A stretch of 64,000 bases of DNA from Rhodovastum sp963714255 (GCA_963714255.1 CAVQNU010000031.1:1-64000), one strand, 5' to 3'. Positions 53,142-62,485 are shown, counted from the first letter of the stretch. Notes: generated from the sequence alone by a model not told the origin. A program made the numbers and translations.

Positions 53142-53999
53142 TCAGTAAAGCTGCGGCACGATGTGGTACGGATAATCCGGCTCACGATAGCCCTCGGCCT
53201 TCTGCCGCTTCGGCAGCTTGATCTCCTCCTGTTCAACGTCCTCGTAGGGAACCCGCTTCAACAGGTGGGCGATCACGTTCAGCCGGGCGCGCTTCTTGTC
53301 GTCCGACGGCACCACCCACCAGGGCGCCCAGGCAGTGTCGGAGGCGGCGAACATGGCGTCGCGGGCACGCGAATAATCATACCAGCGGCTGTATGATTTC
53401 AGGTCCATCGGCGACAGCTTCCACAGCTTGCGGCCATCGTCGATGCGCGCCTGCAGCCGCCTTGTCTGTTCTTCCTCGCTGACCTCCAGCCAGTATTTCA
53501 GCAGGATGATGCCGGAGCCGACAATGTTCTGTTCCATGGCGGGCAGCGCCTTGAGGAAGTCGTTGGTCTGCTGTTCCGTGCAAAACCCCATCACCCGCTC
53601 GACGCCGGTGCGGTTGTACCAGGACCGGTCGAAGATCACGACCTCGCCGGCCGCCGGCAGATGCGTCAGGTAGCGCTGCACATACATCTGCGACTTCTCG
53701 CGCTCGGTCGGCGCCGGCAGGGCGACCACCCGGAACACCCGCGGGCTGACGCGCTCGGTGATCGCCTTGATGGCGCCGCCCTTGCCCGCGCCGTCGCGCC
53801 CCTCGAACACAACGACGACCTTCAAACCCGCGTGCACCACCCAGCGCTGCAGCTTCACCAGTTCGACGTGCAGCTTTCGCAGGTCGTGCTGGTAGTCCTT
53901 CCCGGTCAGTTTCACCGGGGACCCGGAAGCATCTTGCAGCGGGTCCGCGGCGAGCGGCTGCGGCGGTTCCGGCGCGTGTCTGGCGGCCTTCTTGTTCAT
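53142..53999 (-). CDS. ppk2: polyphosphate kinase 2 (PPK2)
   Basis: This is a 285-residue protein. The family core is complete: Walker A VVFEGRDGAGKGGAIKAI (about 63-80), FRVVALPAPTEREKSQMYVQ, Walker B VIFDRSWYNRTGVERVMG and the lid DGRKLWKLSPMDLKSYSRWY. It transfers phosphate between polyphosphate and nucleotides (usually GDP/ADP to GTP/ATP). The first 30 residues are low complexity. ATG 53999. It is transcribed divergently from the fad-type gene starting 132 bases away, and its 3' end faces the unknown 632-residue gene. Confidence 0.95.
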   Translation of the reverse strand: MNKKAARHAPEPPQPLAADPLQDASGSPVKLTGKDYQHDLRKLHVELVKLQRWVVHAGLKVVVVFEGRDGAGKGGAIKAITERVSPRVFRVVALPAPTEREKSQMYVQRYLTHLPAAGEVVIFDRSWYNRTGVERVMGFCTEQQTNDFLKALPAMEQNIVGSGIILLKYWLEVSEEEQTRRLQARIDDGRKLWKLSPMDLKSYSRWYDYSRARDAMFAASDTAWAPWWVVPSDDKKRARLNVIAHLLKRVPYEDVEQEEIKLPKRQKAEGYREPDYPYHIVPQLY

Positions 54000-54131
54000 G
54001 AGTGCGCGTCCTTGCAGTCAGCCAACAACCCTGCGCCTGTCTGCCAAATGGCGTCAATCTTCGCCCGGCCCTTTCAGACGCGGCGGCGCGCTTCCATACT
54101 CCGCTTCGAACGAAACCAAGAAGACGCGAGC

Positions 54132-56226
54132 ATGAAACCCCTGGTCACCCTCGAACGCCACGGCGACGTGGCCGTGATCGTCATCGACAACCCGCCGGTG
54201 AACGCGCTGTCGATCCCGCTGCGCCGCGACCTGCTGGCCGCGGTGCAGGAAGTGGCGGCCGACAAAATCCTGCACGCCGCGGTGATCGCCTGCGCCGGCC
54301 GCACCTTCATCGCCGGCGCTGACATCCGCGAGTTCGACCAGCCGCCGCCCGACATCACCACTGGCACCCTCAACGCCGCCATCGAGGCGTCGGCAAAACC
54401 CTTCGTCGCCGCCCTGCACGGCACCGCGCTGGGCGGCGGGTTCGAGCTGGCGCTGGCCTGCCACGCCCGCATCCTGGCGCCGGATTCAAGCGTCGGGCTG
54501 CCGGAAAGCCGCATCGGCCTGATCCCCGGCGCCGGCGGCACCCAGCGTGCGCCGCGCCTGGCCGGGGCGATGGCGGCGCTCGACCTGGTCACCACCGGCC
54601 GCCACCTGCAAGCCGACGAAGCCCTGAAGCTGGGGCTGGTGGACGAAATCGCCACCGATCTGCGCCGCGTGGCGATCGAACGCGCGCGCGCGCTGGCCGC
54701 CGCCGGCGCGCTGCCGCGGGCGCGCGACCGCGCGGTACCCGACATCGCATCCGCCGAAGCCCGCGCCGCCTTCGATGCGGCCGTCGCCGCCGCGGCCCGC
54801 CGCGCGCGCGGCGCCATCGCTCCGGTGGCGGCCGCCGAGGCGGTGGGCTGGGCGCTCGACCTGCCCTTCGACGAAGCCCTGGAGCGCGAGCGCCTCGCCT
54901 CGCTGGCCTTGCGCACCGGCCCGCAAAGCCGGGCGCTGCGCTACCTGTTCCACGCCGAGCGCATGGCCGCCCGCCTGCCGCCGGGGCCAGGCCATGACGC
55001 CAAGCCCTGGCCGGTGCAGCGCTGCGGCGTGATCGGCGGCGGCACCATGGGCGCGGGCATCGCCATCGCGCTGGCCGACGCCGGGCTGGAGGTAACCCTG
55101 GTGGAAGCCTCGGCCGAAGCGGCGCGGGCGGCGGAAAGTCGCATTTGCCTGATCTACGAGCGCCAGGTGAAGGGTAAGCGGCTGACCGAGGCGGCGCTGG
55201 AAGACCGCATGGGCCGCATCCGCTTCACCACCGACCTCGGCTCGCTCGCGGAAGCGGCGCTGGTGGTCGAGGCGATCATCGAAGACCTCGGCGCAAAACG
55301 CGACGTTTTCCGCCGCCTTGCCCCCCTCGTGCGGCGCGACTGCGTGCTGGCCAGCAACACCTCGTATCTCGACATCGATCTGCTGGCCGACGTGGTCGAT
55401 GCGCCGGAGCGGGTGCTCGGGCTGCATTTCTTCAGCCCGGCGCATGTGATGAAGCTGCTGGAAATCGTCCGCGGCGGGCGCACCGCACCGGAAGCGCTGG
55501 CCACCGCGCTGGCGCTCGCGCGGCGCATCGGCAAGGTGCCGGTGATCGCCGGCGTGTGCGAGGGCTTCATCGGCAACCGCATCTTCTCCCGCTGGCGGCA
55601 GCAATGCGATTTCCTGCTCGAGGACGGCGCCTACCCGCAGGACGTGGACGCCGCGCTGGAAGCGTACGGCTTCGCCATGGGGCCTGTACGCGGTGGCCGA
55701 CCTGGCCGGGCTCGACATCGGCTGGGCAACCCGCAAGCGTTTGGCCCCGGCGCGCGACCCACGGGCGCGGTATGTGCCGGTCGCCGACTGGATTTGCGAA
55801 CGCGGCCGCTTCGGGCAGAAAACCGGCGCCGGTTATTACCTCCACACGAATGGGCGGCGGGAGGTGGACCCGCTGGTGACGGACCTGGTCGAGCGTGCCT
55901 CGTCCGCCAAGGGCATCGCCCGGCGGGCGGTGACGGGGGCGGAAATCGTCGAGCGGGTGCACGCCGCCATGGTGAACGAGGCGGCGAAAATCCTCGGCGA
56001 GGGCATCGCCCAGCGGCCCTCGGACATCGACGTGGTGCTGGTCAACGGCTACGGCTATCCGTCCTGGCGAGGCGGACCGATGCACGAGGCGGACGGGATC
56101 GGAGTCGGCGAGATGCTGCGGCGGATCGAGGCGATCCATGCCCGCGATGGGGTTGGGTGGGAAGCGGCGCCGTTGTTGCACGAAATGGTGAATGCAGGGC
56201 GGGGATTCGGGGAACTGAATCTCTGA
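54132..56226 (+). pseudogene. FadB/FadJ-type enoyl-CoA hydratase / 3-hydroxyacyl-CoA dehydrogenase, frameshifted
   Basis: This is a fusion of an enoyl-CoA hydratase (about 1-190; FIAGADIREFDQ, LGGGFELALACHARI) and an NAD-binding 3-hydroxyacyl-CoA dehydrogenase (GVIGGGTMGAGIAIALADAG near 300) of the FadB/FadJ type, for the hydration and oxidation steps of fatty-acid beta-oxidation. The frame breaks at 55679-55682, a run of four G where three would read M-G-L-Y-A-V-A-D-L-A-G. After the break the frame continues to 56226 with complete C-terminal domain sequence. Corrected, the protein would have about 697 residues, the family's usual length. It may be a sequencing error in a homopolymer or a real mutation; both halves look unaltered otherwise. 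Confidence 0.85.
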
Positions 56227-56230
56227 TCGG

Positions 56231-56247
56231 CCGGGGCGCCGCCCCGG
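56231..56247 (+). terminator. GC-rich hairpin after the fad-type gene
   Basis: CCGGGGC and GCCCCGG (56231-56237, 56241-56247) form a 7-bp stem with a 3-base loop, 4 bases after the stop. There is no T tract, so its termination strength is uncertain. Confidence 0.45.
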
Positions 56248-56253
56248 ACCCCG

Positions 56254-56352
56254 GACTTAAGTAATGGGGTCAAAGGGGCCACTGCCTCGTCGCGCGAAGG
56301 CGCGCTGCGCGCATGGCGGGTCCAGGGCAGAGCCCTGGCCTTCCTTTCCTCT
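56254..56352. repeat. half-copy of dispersed palindromic repeat
   Basis: The stretch contains ACTTAAGTAATGGGGTCA and the right arm GGCGGGTCCAGGGCAGAGCC (56316-56335) ending CTGGCCTTCCTTTCCT; the matching left arm is missing, replaced by TCGCGCGAAGGCGCGCTGCGCGC, which itself forms an internal hairpin. It is therefore a truncated family member that was altered after insertion. Confidence 0.75.
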
Positions 56353-56414
56353 TGCAGTCCCTCAACCCACCCGCGTAACGGCACACCGGCCAGAACACAG
56401 GAGAGGGCCGCGGG

Positions 56415-58298
56415 TTGACGCTGCGGGGTAATCTCGAACGAACCGTCCGGCAGGTCGGGCTGAAGCTGGGCGTGGGCGCGATCCCACCGCCCGCCGGCGA
56501 TGAAATCGCCGCCATCCGGCGCGCCGAACTGCTCACCGCCGCCCGCCAGTTGCCATTGGCCGTCACCGGTAACATCCTGGTGGCCCTGTTCGTCATATCG
56601 GTGCTGTGGTCGCCCACCTCCGCTCCCGGACTGGCAGCCTGGATGGTGCTGCTGGGCGTGCCCGCCCTGCTCCGCCTGCGCCTGCGGCGGCAAGTCGAGG
56701 CGGCAGGGCCGGCGCCGCCGGAGGCCGCGGTGAACCGGTTCATCCGCCAGGCCGTGGTCCTGTCGGGCCTGACGGGTGCGATGTGGGGCGCGCTCGGGCT
56801 CGCGGTGGTGCGGCTGGGCGGCCCGGACGCGCGGAGTTTCGTCGACATCGTCGTGGTGGCGATGGCCGCCGCCGCGGTCGCCACCTCGCTCACGGTTCCG
56901 GCCGCCGCGCGCGCCTTCATCCTGCTGGCCGTGCTGCCGACCGGACTGGCCTACGGCATCTTCAACTCCACCCGGATGAACGTCGTGCTGCTGATGCTGT
57001 CGCAGGTCTATGTGGCGGTGCTGCTCATGCTGCTGCGCGGCGCGCATGGCTCGGTGGTGGAGGCGCTGCTCGGCCGGCTGCGCAACGAGCGGCTGGCGGC
57101 GGCGCTGGCCGACGCGGTCGAGGCAGCGCAGGCGGCCAACCGGGCGAAGTCGCAATTCCTGGCCAACATGAGTCACGAAATCCGCACACCGCTGAACGGG
57201 GTTATCGGCATGACCGAGTTGCTGCTGCGCACCGACCTGACGCCGGCGCAGCGTGAATATGTCCAAACCGCCCGGCTGTCGGGCGATGCGCTGCTGAGCC
57301 TGGTGAAAAACGTGCTCGATTTGTCAAAGATCGAAGCGGGACACGTCGAAATCGAAGCGGTGCCGTTCGATCTCGGCCCGCTGATCCAGGACGTGGTCGC
57401 ACCGTTCCGCGATTCCGCCCTGGACCGCGGCCTGTCGACCGCCGTGCTGCTGCCCGCCAGCGTGCCGCAGCGCCTCATCGGCGACCCCTGGCGATTGCGC
57501 CAGGTGCTGACCAACCTGGTTGGCAACGCGGTGAAGTTCACCGAGCAGGGACGCGTGGCGGTGCGCGTGGCAATGGAACCGGCGGAGGAAGGCAGCAAGG
57601 ACGGCACCGTCGTGCTGGCCTTCACCGTCGAAGACACCGGACCGGGCATTGCGGAAGACCAGCAGGCGCGCATCTTCGACGCCTTCGCCCAAGCCGACGG
57701 AACAACAACGCGGCGCTATGGCGGCACCGGCCTGGGGCTGGCGATATCGCGCCATCTGTGCGAGCTGATGGGCGGCGGCATTTCGGTGCGCAGCACCCCG
57801 GGCGCGGGCTCGACGTTCCGCTTCACCGCCCGGTTCGCCCGCGCTGCGGCGGCGGAACCCGCCCCTGCGGCACCGCCGCCGCCGCCCGAGCCGGTTGCGG
57901 CGGTGCCGGTGCGGTCCGCCGTGCGCGTTCTGCTGGTCGAGGACAACAAGGTGAACCTGCTGGTCGGCCTGGGTATGCTGGCCCGGCTCGGCTGCTCGGT
58001 GCAGACCGCCTCCACCGGGCGCGAGGCGGTGGAGCTTCTGGCAGCCGAACGCTATGATCTGGTGCTGATGGACTGCCAGATGCCCGACATGGACGGCTAC
58101 GAGGCGACCGCGGCGATCCGCGCCCACGAGGTGCCGGGCGGGCGGCGCACGCCGATCGTGGCGCTGACGGCGAACGCCGTCGAGGGCGACCGCGACCGGT
58201 GCCTGGCGGCGGGGATGGACGATTATCTCGCCAAGCCGTTCCGGCTTGACGATCTACGCGGCCTGGTGGCGCGCTGGGGGCGCGGCGGCACCGGTTAG
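56415..58298 (+). CDS. hybrid sensor histidine kinase / response regulator
   Basis: This is a 627-residue protein. The N-terminal half has about five hydrophobic segments (30-225; LPLAVTGNILVALFVISVLW, MVLLGVPALLRL, VVLSGLTGAMWGALGLAVV, and others), followed by a HisKA domain with His254 in SHEIRTPLNG, HATPase_c motifs NLVGNAVKFTEQG, VEDTGPGIAEDQQ and GGTGLGLAI, and a C-terminal receiver with Asp553 in LVLMDCQMPDMDGYEA and the invariant Lys in LAKPF. The signal is unknown. The TTG start at 56415 with AGGAGAGG upstream is used because no ATG is found before the first membrane segment. It has no separate response regulator beside it, so phosphotransfer goes through an unseen partner. Confidence 0.9.
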   Translation: MTLRGNLERTVRQVGLKLGVGAIPPPAGDEIAAIRRAELLTAARQLPLAVTGNILVALFVISVLWSPTSAPGLAAWMVLLGVPALLRLRLRRQVEAAGPAPPEAAVNRFIRQAVVLSGLTGAMWGALGLAVVRLGGPDARSFVDIVVVAMAAAAVATSLTVPAAARAFILLAVLPTGLAYGIFNSTRMNVVLLMLSQVYVAVLLMLLRGAHGSVVEALLGRLRNERLAAALADAVEAAQAANRAKSQFLANMSHEIRTPLNGVIGMTELLLRTDLTPAQREYVQTARLSGDALLSLVKNVLDLSKIEAGHVEIEAVPFDLGPLIQDVVAPFRDSALDRGLSTAVLLPASVPQRLIGDPWRLRQVLTNLVGNAVKFTEQGRVAVRVAMEPAEEGSKDGTVVLAFTVEDTGPGIAEDQQARIFDAFAQADGTTTRRYGGTGLGLAISRHLCELMGGGISVRSTPGAGSTFRFTARFARAAAAEPAPAAPPPPPEPVAAVPVRSAVRVLLVEDNKVNLLVGLGMLARLGCSVQTASTGREAVELLAAERYDLVLMDCQMPDMDGYEATAAIRAHEVPGGRRTPIVALTANAVEGDRDRCLAAGMDDYLAKPFRLDDLRGLVARWGRGGTG

Positions 58299-58359
58299 GC
58301 GGCGGAACCTGCGCCGCAATCTCCCCGCGACAGACCACGCGCGTCGTCGGCTTCCCTGA

Positions 58360-59268
58360 TCATGCCGGCCGCCCTCCCGCAGCCGCGAAGCGTTGCAGGA
58401 TCGCGTCCCGGAAGCCAGGCAAAGCGGGGTTGCTGGCGTCGCGCCGCCAGACCAGATGCAGCTCCGCCACCGCCGGCGGATGGCAGCGGATCGGGCGCAG
58501 CACCACGCCGCCGAAATGCAGCGTCCGCGCCGCCTCCGGCACCAGCGCCAGACCGAGTCCGGCGCCGACCAGGGCAAGCATGGTGTGGGTCTGGGTGATG
58601 AACTGCACATGCCGCGGCACCACGAGCGCGGTGGCGCACAGCCCGGTCACCAGGTCGAAGAAATAGCGCGCCTCCAGCGGCGACCACATCACGAAATCCT
58701 GCCCGTCCAGGTCGGCGATCTCCGGCTCCTTCCCGCTGGAAAGCGCATGATCCCGCGGTGCCGCCAGCAACAGGTGCTCGCGCAGGATGCAGGCCGACTC
58801 CACCCGCCTGCGGTCGAACGGATGGCGCACCAGACCGAGATCGAGCTGGCCGGCGGCCAGCGCCTCCATCTGCTCGGCGGTGACCATTTCCTTCAGCACG
58901 ACGTTGATGCCGGGCAGCGCCACGGCGGCGAAGGCAATCAGGCGGGGCAACAGGGCATAGCTGGCGGCGGCCGTGCAGCCGAGCGCGATCGATCCCGCTT
59001 CGCCCCGGGCCACCCGCCGGGCGGCCAGCCCCGCGCCCTCGGCAAGCTGGAGGATGCGGCTTGCGTCCGGCAGGAACGCCCGCCCGGCCGGCGTCAGCCG
59101 CACCGACCGGCTGGTGCGCTCCAGCAGCAGGATGCCGAGCGCGTGCTCAAGCAATTGTATCTGCCGGCTCAGCGGCGGCTGGGTCATGTTCAGTCGCGCG
59201 GCGGCGCGGCCGAAATGCAGCTCCCCGGCGACCGCGACGAAGCAGCGCAGCTGGCTGAGTTCGAACAT
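58360..59268 (-). CDS. LysR-family transcriptional regulator
   Basis: In this 302-residue protein the N-terminal winged HTH (MFELSQLRCFVAVAGELHFG, RAAARLNMTQPPLSRQIQLL, about 1-60) and the C-terminal effector-binding domain (about 90-290) are typical. ATG 59268 places the conserved F-E-L-S-Q-L-R-C-F start directly at the N-terminus, better than a start 24 bases upstream. It is divergent from the garL gene with a 117-base gap, the usual layout for an activator of an adjacent operon. The inducer is presumably an aldarate or its breakdown product. Confidence 0.93.
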   Translation of the reverse strand: MFELSQLRCFVAVAGELHFGRAAARLNMTQPPLSRQIQLLEHALGILLLERTSRSVRLTPAGRAFLPDASRILQLAEGAGLAARRVARGEAGSIALGCTAAASYALLPRLIAFAAVALPGINVVLKEMVTAEQMEALAAGQLDLGLVRHPFDRRRVESACILREHLLLAAPRDHALSSGKEPEIADLDGQDFVMWSPLEARYFFDLVTGLCATALVVPRHVQFITQTHTMLALVGAGLGLALVPEAARTLHFGGVVLRPIRCHPPAVAELHLVWRRDASNPALPGFRDAILQRFAAAGGRPA

Positions 59269-59385
59269 CGATGCCTGACCTGGATCGAACAATGCGTGAT
59301 TTAGCTTAGACAGGCATCAATCCATCGCCTAGCTCTGAACGCGAGGAAACCCGATCCGTCCATTCCCCGAAGAAGGGCCGCCCCA
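59269..59385. promoter_or_regulatory. divergent LysR-garL regulatory region
   Basis: These 117 bases separate the divergently transcribed LysR gene and garL. They are more AT-rich than the flanks (for example GATTTAGCTTAGACAGGCAT and CAATCCATCGCCTAGCTC), as expected of promoters and LysR T-N11-A sites, but I could not fix a single operator. The pair of TTAGCTTAGAC and CTAGCTCTG-like words could be half-sites. Confidence 0.45.
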
Positions 59386-60213
59386 ATGTCCGCCTCCGCC
59401 AGCCTTCCCCCGAACGCCCTGAAGGCCGCGTTGCGCGAACAGCGCCCGCAGATCGGCCTATGGAGCAGCCTGTGCAGCAACGTCGTGGCCGAGGTGCTCG
59501 CCTATGCCGGCTATGACTGGATCGTGGTCGACACCGAGCACGCGCCGAGCGGCCCGATGGACGTGCTGGCGCAGTTGCAGGGGCTGGCCGCCGGCACCGC
59601 CGAGCCGGTGGTGCGCGTCGCCTGGAACGACGCGGTGCTGATCAAGCGCCTGCTCGACATCGGCGCGCGCAGTCTGTTGGTGCCCTTCGTGCAGTCGGGC
59701 GCGGAGGCGCGCGCGGCGGTCGCCGCCACCCGCTATCCGCCGCACGGCATCCGCGGCGTGTCGGTCGCGCATCGCGCCAACCGCTTCGGCCGCGTGCCCG
59801 GCTACCTTCTCACTGCGCAGCAGGACCTCTGCGTGCTGGTGCAACTGGAAACCCGCGCCGCCCTGGCCGCCCTGGAAGACGTCGCCGCCGTCGATGGCAT
59901 CGACGGGCTGTTCATCGGCCCGAGCGACCTCGCCGCCGATCTCGGCCATCTCGGCAATGCCGCCCACCCCGACGTGCAGGACGCGATCGCCGGCGCCTGC
60001 GCGCGCATCCGCGCCGCCGGCAAGCCGGCCGGCATCCTCGCCCCGGTCGAGGCCGACGCGCGGCGCTATTTCGCCATGGGATTCACTTACGTGGCGATCG
60101 GCAGCGATGTCGGCATTCTCGCCGCCGGCAGCAGCACCCTGGTTGCCCGCATGCGCGCGGCGATCGGCGGGGACAACGCAGCGACGGCACCGGGCAAGGG
60201 AGGCGCCGCATGA
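59386..60213 (+). CDS. garL: HpcH/HpaI aldolase, 2-dehydro-3-deoxyglucarate aldolase type
   Basis: In this 275-residue protein the class II aldolase barrel shows IGLWSSLCSNVVAEVLAYAG, DWIVVDTEHAPSG, ARSLLVPFVQSGAEARAAV, RYPPHGIRGVS and LFIGPSDLAADLGH. The Glu/Asp metal site is kept in VQLETRAALAALED. It cleaves 5-dehydro-4-deoxy-D-glucarate to pyruvate and tartronate semialdehyde. ATG 59386 is selected because it gives the usual family length. It overlaps the garR start by 4 bases (ATGA). Other HpcH-type aldolases cannot be excluded, but garR and glycerate kinase downstream support GarL. Confidence 0.9.
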   Translation: MSASASLPPNALKAALREQRPQIGLWSSLCSNVVAEVLAYAGYDWIVVDTEHAPSGPMDVLAQLQGLAAGTAEPVVRVAWNDAVLIKRLLDIGARSLLVPFVQSGAEARAAVAATRYPPHGIRGVSVAHRANRFGRVPGYLLTAQQDLCVLVQLETRAALAALEDVAAVDGIDGLFIGPSDLAADLGHLGNAAHPDVQDAIAGACARIRAAGKPAGILAPVEADARRYFAMGFTYVAIGSDVGILAAGSSTLVARMRAAIGGDNAATAPGKGGAA

Positions 60214-61103
60214 GCAAGGTCGGGTTCATCGGGCTCGGCATCATGGGGCGGCCGATGGCGGGTCACCTGCAGGCCGCCGGCCACACGCTGTTCCTGCACA
60301 GCACCAGTGGCCTGCCGCAGGAACTGCTCGATGCCGGTGCCCTCGCCTGCCGGTCGGGCCGCGAGGTCGCGTCCCAGGCCGACATCATCATCCTGATGGT
60401 GCCGGACACGCCGCATGTCGAAGCCGTGCTGTTCGGCCCGGACGGCGTCGCCGAGGGCCTTGCCCCCGGTCGCGTGGTGGTGGACATGAGCTCCATCTCG
60501 CCGATCGCGACCAAGGAATTCGCCCGCCGCATCAACGCGCTCGGCTGCGACTACCTGGATGCGCCGGTCTCCGGCGGCGAGGTCGGCGCACGCGAGGCCT
60601 CGCTGACCATCATGGCGGGCGGCCCGGCGGCGGCGTTCGAACGGGTGCGGCCGCTGTTCGAGAAAATGGGCCGCAACGTCACCCTGGTCGGCGGCAACGG
60701 CGACGGCCAGACCACCAAGGTCGCCAACCAGATCATCGTGGCGCTGACCATCGAGGCGGTGGGCGAGGCGCTGCTGTTCGCCTCCAAGGCCGGCGCCGAT
60801 CCGGCGCGCGTGCGCCAGGCGCTGATGGGCGGGTTCGCCAGTTCGCGCATCCTGGAGGTGCATGGCGAGCGGATGGTGCAGCGCCGCTTCGATCCGGGGT
60901 TCCGCATCGAGCTGCATCAGAAAGACCTCAACCTGGCGCTGCAAGGTGCGAAATCGCTCCATATCAGCCTGCCGAACACGGCGACCTGCCAGGAGCTGTT
61001 CAACGCCTGCGCCGCCCGTGGCGGCGGCAAATGGGACCATTCCGCCATGGTGCGGGCGCTGGAACTGCTGGCCGATCATGAAATCGGCGGCCCCCATGCC
61101 TGA
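60210..61103 (+). CDS. garR: tartronate semialdehyde reductase (2-hydroxy-3-oxopropionate reductase)
   Basis: The 297-residue protein is of the 3-hydroxyisobutyrate dehydrogenase family. The NAD(P)-binding start is KVGFIGLGIMGRPMAGHL, the substrate-binding strand DAPVSGGEVGAREASLTIMA and the catalytic Lys region GNGDGQTTKVANQI are all present. It reduces tartronate semialdehyde to D-glycerate. ATG 60210 overlaps the garL stop by 4 bases. The C-terminus overlaps the glycerate kinase start. Name preferred over GlxR because of the garL partner. Confidence 0.93.
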   Translation: MSKVGFIGLGIMGRPMAGHLQAAGHTLFLHSTSGLPQELLDAGALACRSGREVASQADIIILMVPDTPHVEAVLFGPDGVAEGLAPGRVVVDMSSISPIATKEFARRINALGCDYLDAPVSGGEVGAREASLTIMAGGPAAAFERVRPLFEKMGRNVTLVGGNGDGQTTKVANQIIVALTIEAVGEALLFASKAGADPARVRQALMGGFASSRILEVHGERMVQRRFDPGFRIELHQKDLNLALQGAKSLHISLPNTATCQELFNACAARGGGKWDHSAMVRALELLADHEIGGPHA

Positions 61104-62343
61104 TCCCGCCGGGCTGCTGCGGGCCATGTTCTCGGCCGCGATCGCCGCCGCCGACCCGGGCCTGTGCCTGCCGCCGCATCTGCCCGCCCCGCCGGCGGGG
61201 CGGACCATCGTCGTCGGCGCCGGCAAGGCGTCGGCCGCCATGGCCGCGGCGCTGGAGGCGCACTGGCCCGGTCCCCTCGAGGGATTGGTGGTCACCCGCT
61301 ATGGCCACGCGGCGCCCTGCCGGCGCATCGAGATCATCGAAGCCGCGCATCCGGTGCCCGACCAGGCGGGCCAGGACGCCGCCCGCCGCATCCTCGGAAT
61401 GGTGCAGGGCCTGACCGAAGACGATCTGGTGATCGCCCTGATCTCCGGCGGCGGCTCGTCGCTGCTGGTGCTGCCGGCGCCGGGCCTGACCCTGGACGAC
61501 AAGCAGGCGGTGAACCGCGCGCTGCTGCGCTCGGGCGCGACCATTCAGGAGATGAATTGCGTCCGCCGCCACCTCTCCGCCATCAAGGGCGGAAGGCTGG
61601 CCGCGGCCGCCTGGCCGGCGCGCTGCCACGCGCTGCTGATTTCGGATGTACCCGGCGACGACCCGGCGGTGATCGCCTCCGGCCCCACCATCGCCGACCC
61701 GACATCCTTCGCCGACGCGCGGGAAATCCTCGACCGCTACGGCATCGTCCCGCCCGAGCCGGTGCGACGCCATCTGGCCGCCGCCACCGACGAAACCCCC
61801 AAGCCGGGCGATCCCCGCCTCGCCCGCACCCAAACCACGCTGATCGCGACGCCGCAGCGCTCGCTGGAAGCGGCGGCGTCGGTTGCCCGCGCGTCCGGCA
61901 TCACGCCGGTCATCCTGGGTGATGCGATCGAGGGCGAGGCCCGCGAAGTGGCCCGCGTCATGGCCGGCATCGCCCGCCAGGTGGAACGGCACGGTCAGCC
62001 CGCCGCCGCCCCCTGCGTGCTGCTCTCGGGCGGCGAAACGACCGTGACCGTGCGCGGGCGCGGGCGGGGCGGGCGCAATGTCGAGTTCCTGCTGGCGCTG
62101 GCCATCGAACTGGCCGGCGCGCCGCGCATCTGGGCGATTGCCGGGGATACCGACGGGATCGACGGGAGCGACGACGCGGCCGGCGCGATTGTTATGCCCG
62201 ATACACTGGCGCGTGGCGCCGATGCCCGGGCGGCCTTGGCCGATAACGATGCGCACGCTTTCTTTGAACGCCTGGGCGATCGGGTGCTGACCGGGCCTAC
62301 GTTGACCAATGTGAATGACTTTCGGGCGGTGCTGATTGTTTGA
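61096..62343 (+). CDS. glycerate 2-kinase (TtuD/GckA, MOFRL family)
   Basis: In this 415-residue protein the DUF4147 N-terminal domain (IVVGAGKASAAMAAALEAHW, VIALISGGGSSLLVLPAPGL, SGATIQEMNCVRRHLSAIKG) and the MOFRL C-terminal domain (GETTVTVRGRGRGGRNVEFL, AGDTDGIDGSDDAAG) are complete. It phosphorylates glycerate to 2-phosphoglycerate, feeding glycolysis. ATG 61096 starts 8 bases before the garR stop; a second ATG at 61078 is possible. Last gene of the garL-garR-kinase operon; its stop is followed 4 bases later by a palindromic repeat. Confidence 0.92.
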   Translation: MPDPAGLLRAMFSAAIAAADPGLCLPPHLPAPPAGRTIVVGAGKASAAMAAALEAHWPGPLEGLVVTRYGHAAPCRRIEIIEAAHPVPDQAGQDAARRILGMVQGLTEDDLVIALISGGGSSLLVLPAPGLTLDDKQAVNRALLRSGATIQEMNCVRRHLSAIKGGRLAAAAWPARCHALLISDVPGDDPAVIASGPTIADPTSFADAREILDRYGIVPPEPVRRHLAAATDETPKPGDPRLARTQTTLIATPQRSLEAAASVARASGITPVILGDAIEGEAREVARVMAGIARQVERHGQPAAAPCVLLSGGETTVTVRGRGRGGRNVEFLLALAIELAGAPRIWAIAGDTDGIDGSDDAAGAIVMPDTLARGADARAALADNDAHAFFERLGDRVLTGPTLTNVNDFRAVLIV

Positions 62344-62347
62344 TCGC

Positions 62348-62485
62348 TAAGGAAGCAAGGCCAGGGCTCTGCCCTGGACCCGCCAAGGGGCAGTGGCCCC
62401 TTGGAACCCATTCCTTAAGTAGCGGGGTCCAGGGGGCCACTGCCTCTTGGCGGGTCCAGGGCAGAGCCCTGGCCTTGCTTGCTTA
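62348..62485. repeat. long copy of dispersed palindromic repeat
   Basis: Arms 62348-62384 and 62449-62485 are 37 bases with one mismatch (core AAGGCCAGGGCTCTGCCCTG), with an inner hairpin CCAAGGGGCAGTGGCCCCTTGG and AACCCATTCCTTAAGTAGCG. The right arm contains the stop codon of the lipoprotein gene. It lies between convergent genes and may terminate both. Confidence 0.88.

Noticed and set aside
53661..54131. Upstream extension of the fad-type gene through ppk2
   Set aside because: It is antisense to ppk2; the family's N-terminus begins exactly at the ATG at 54132.
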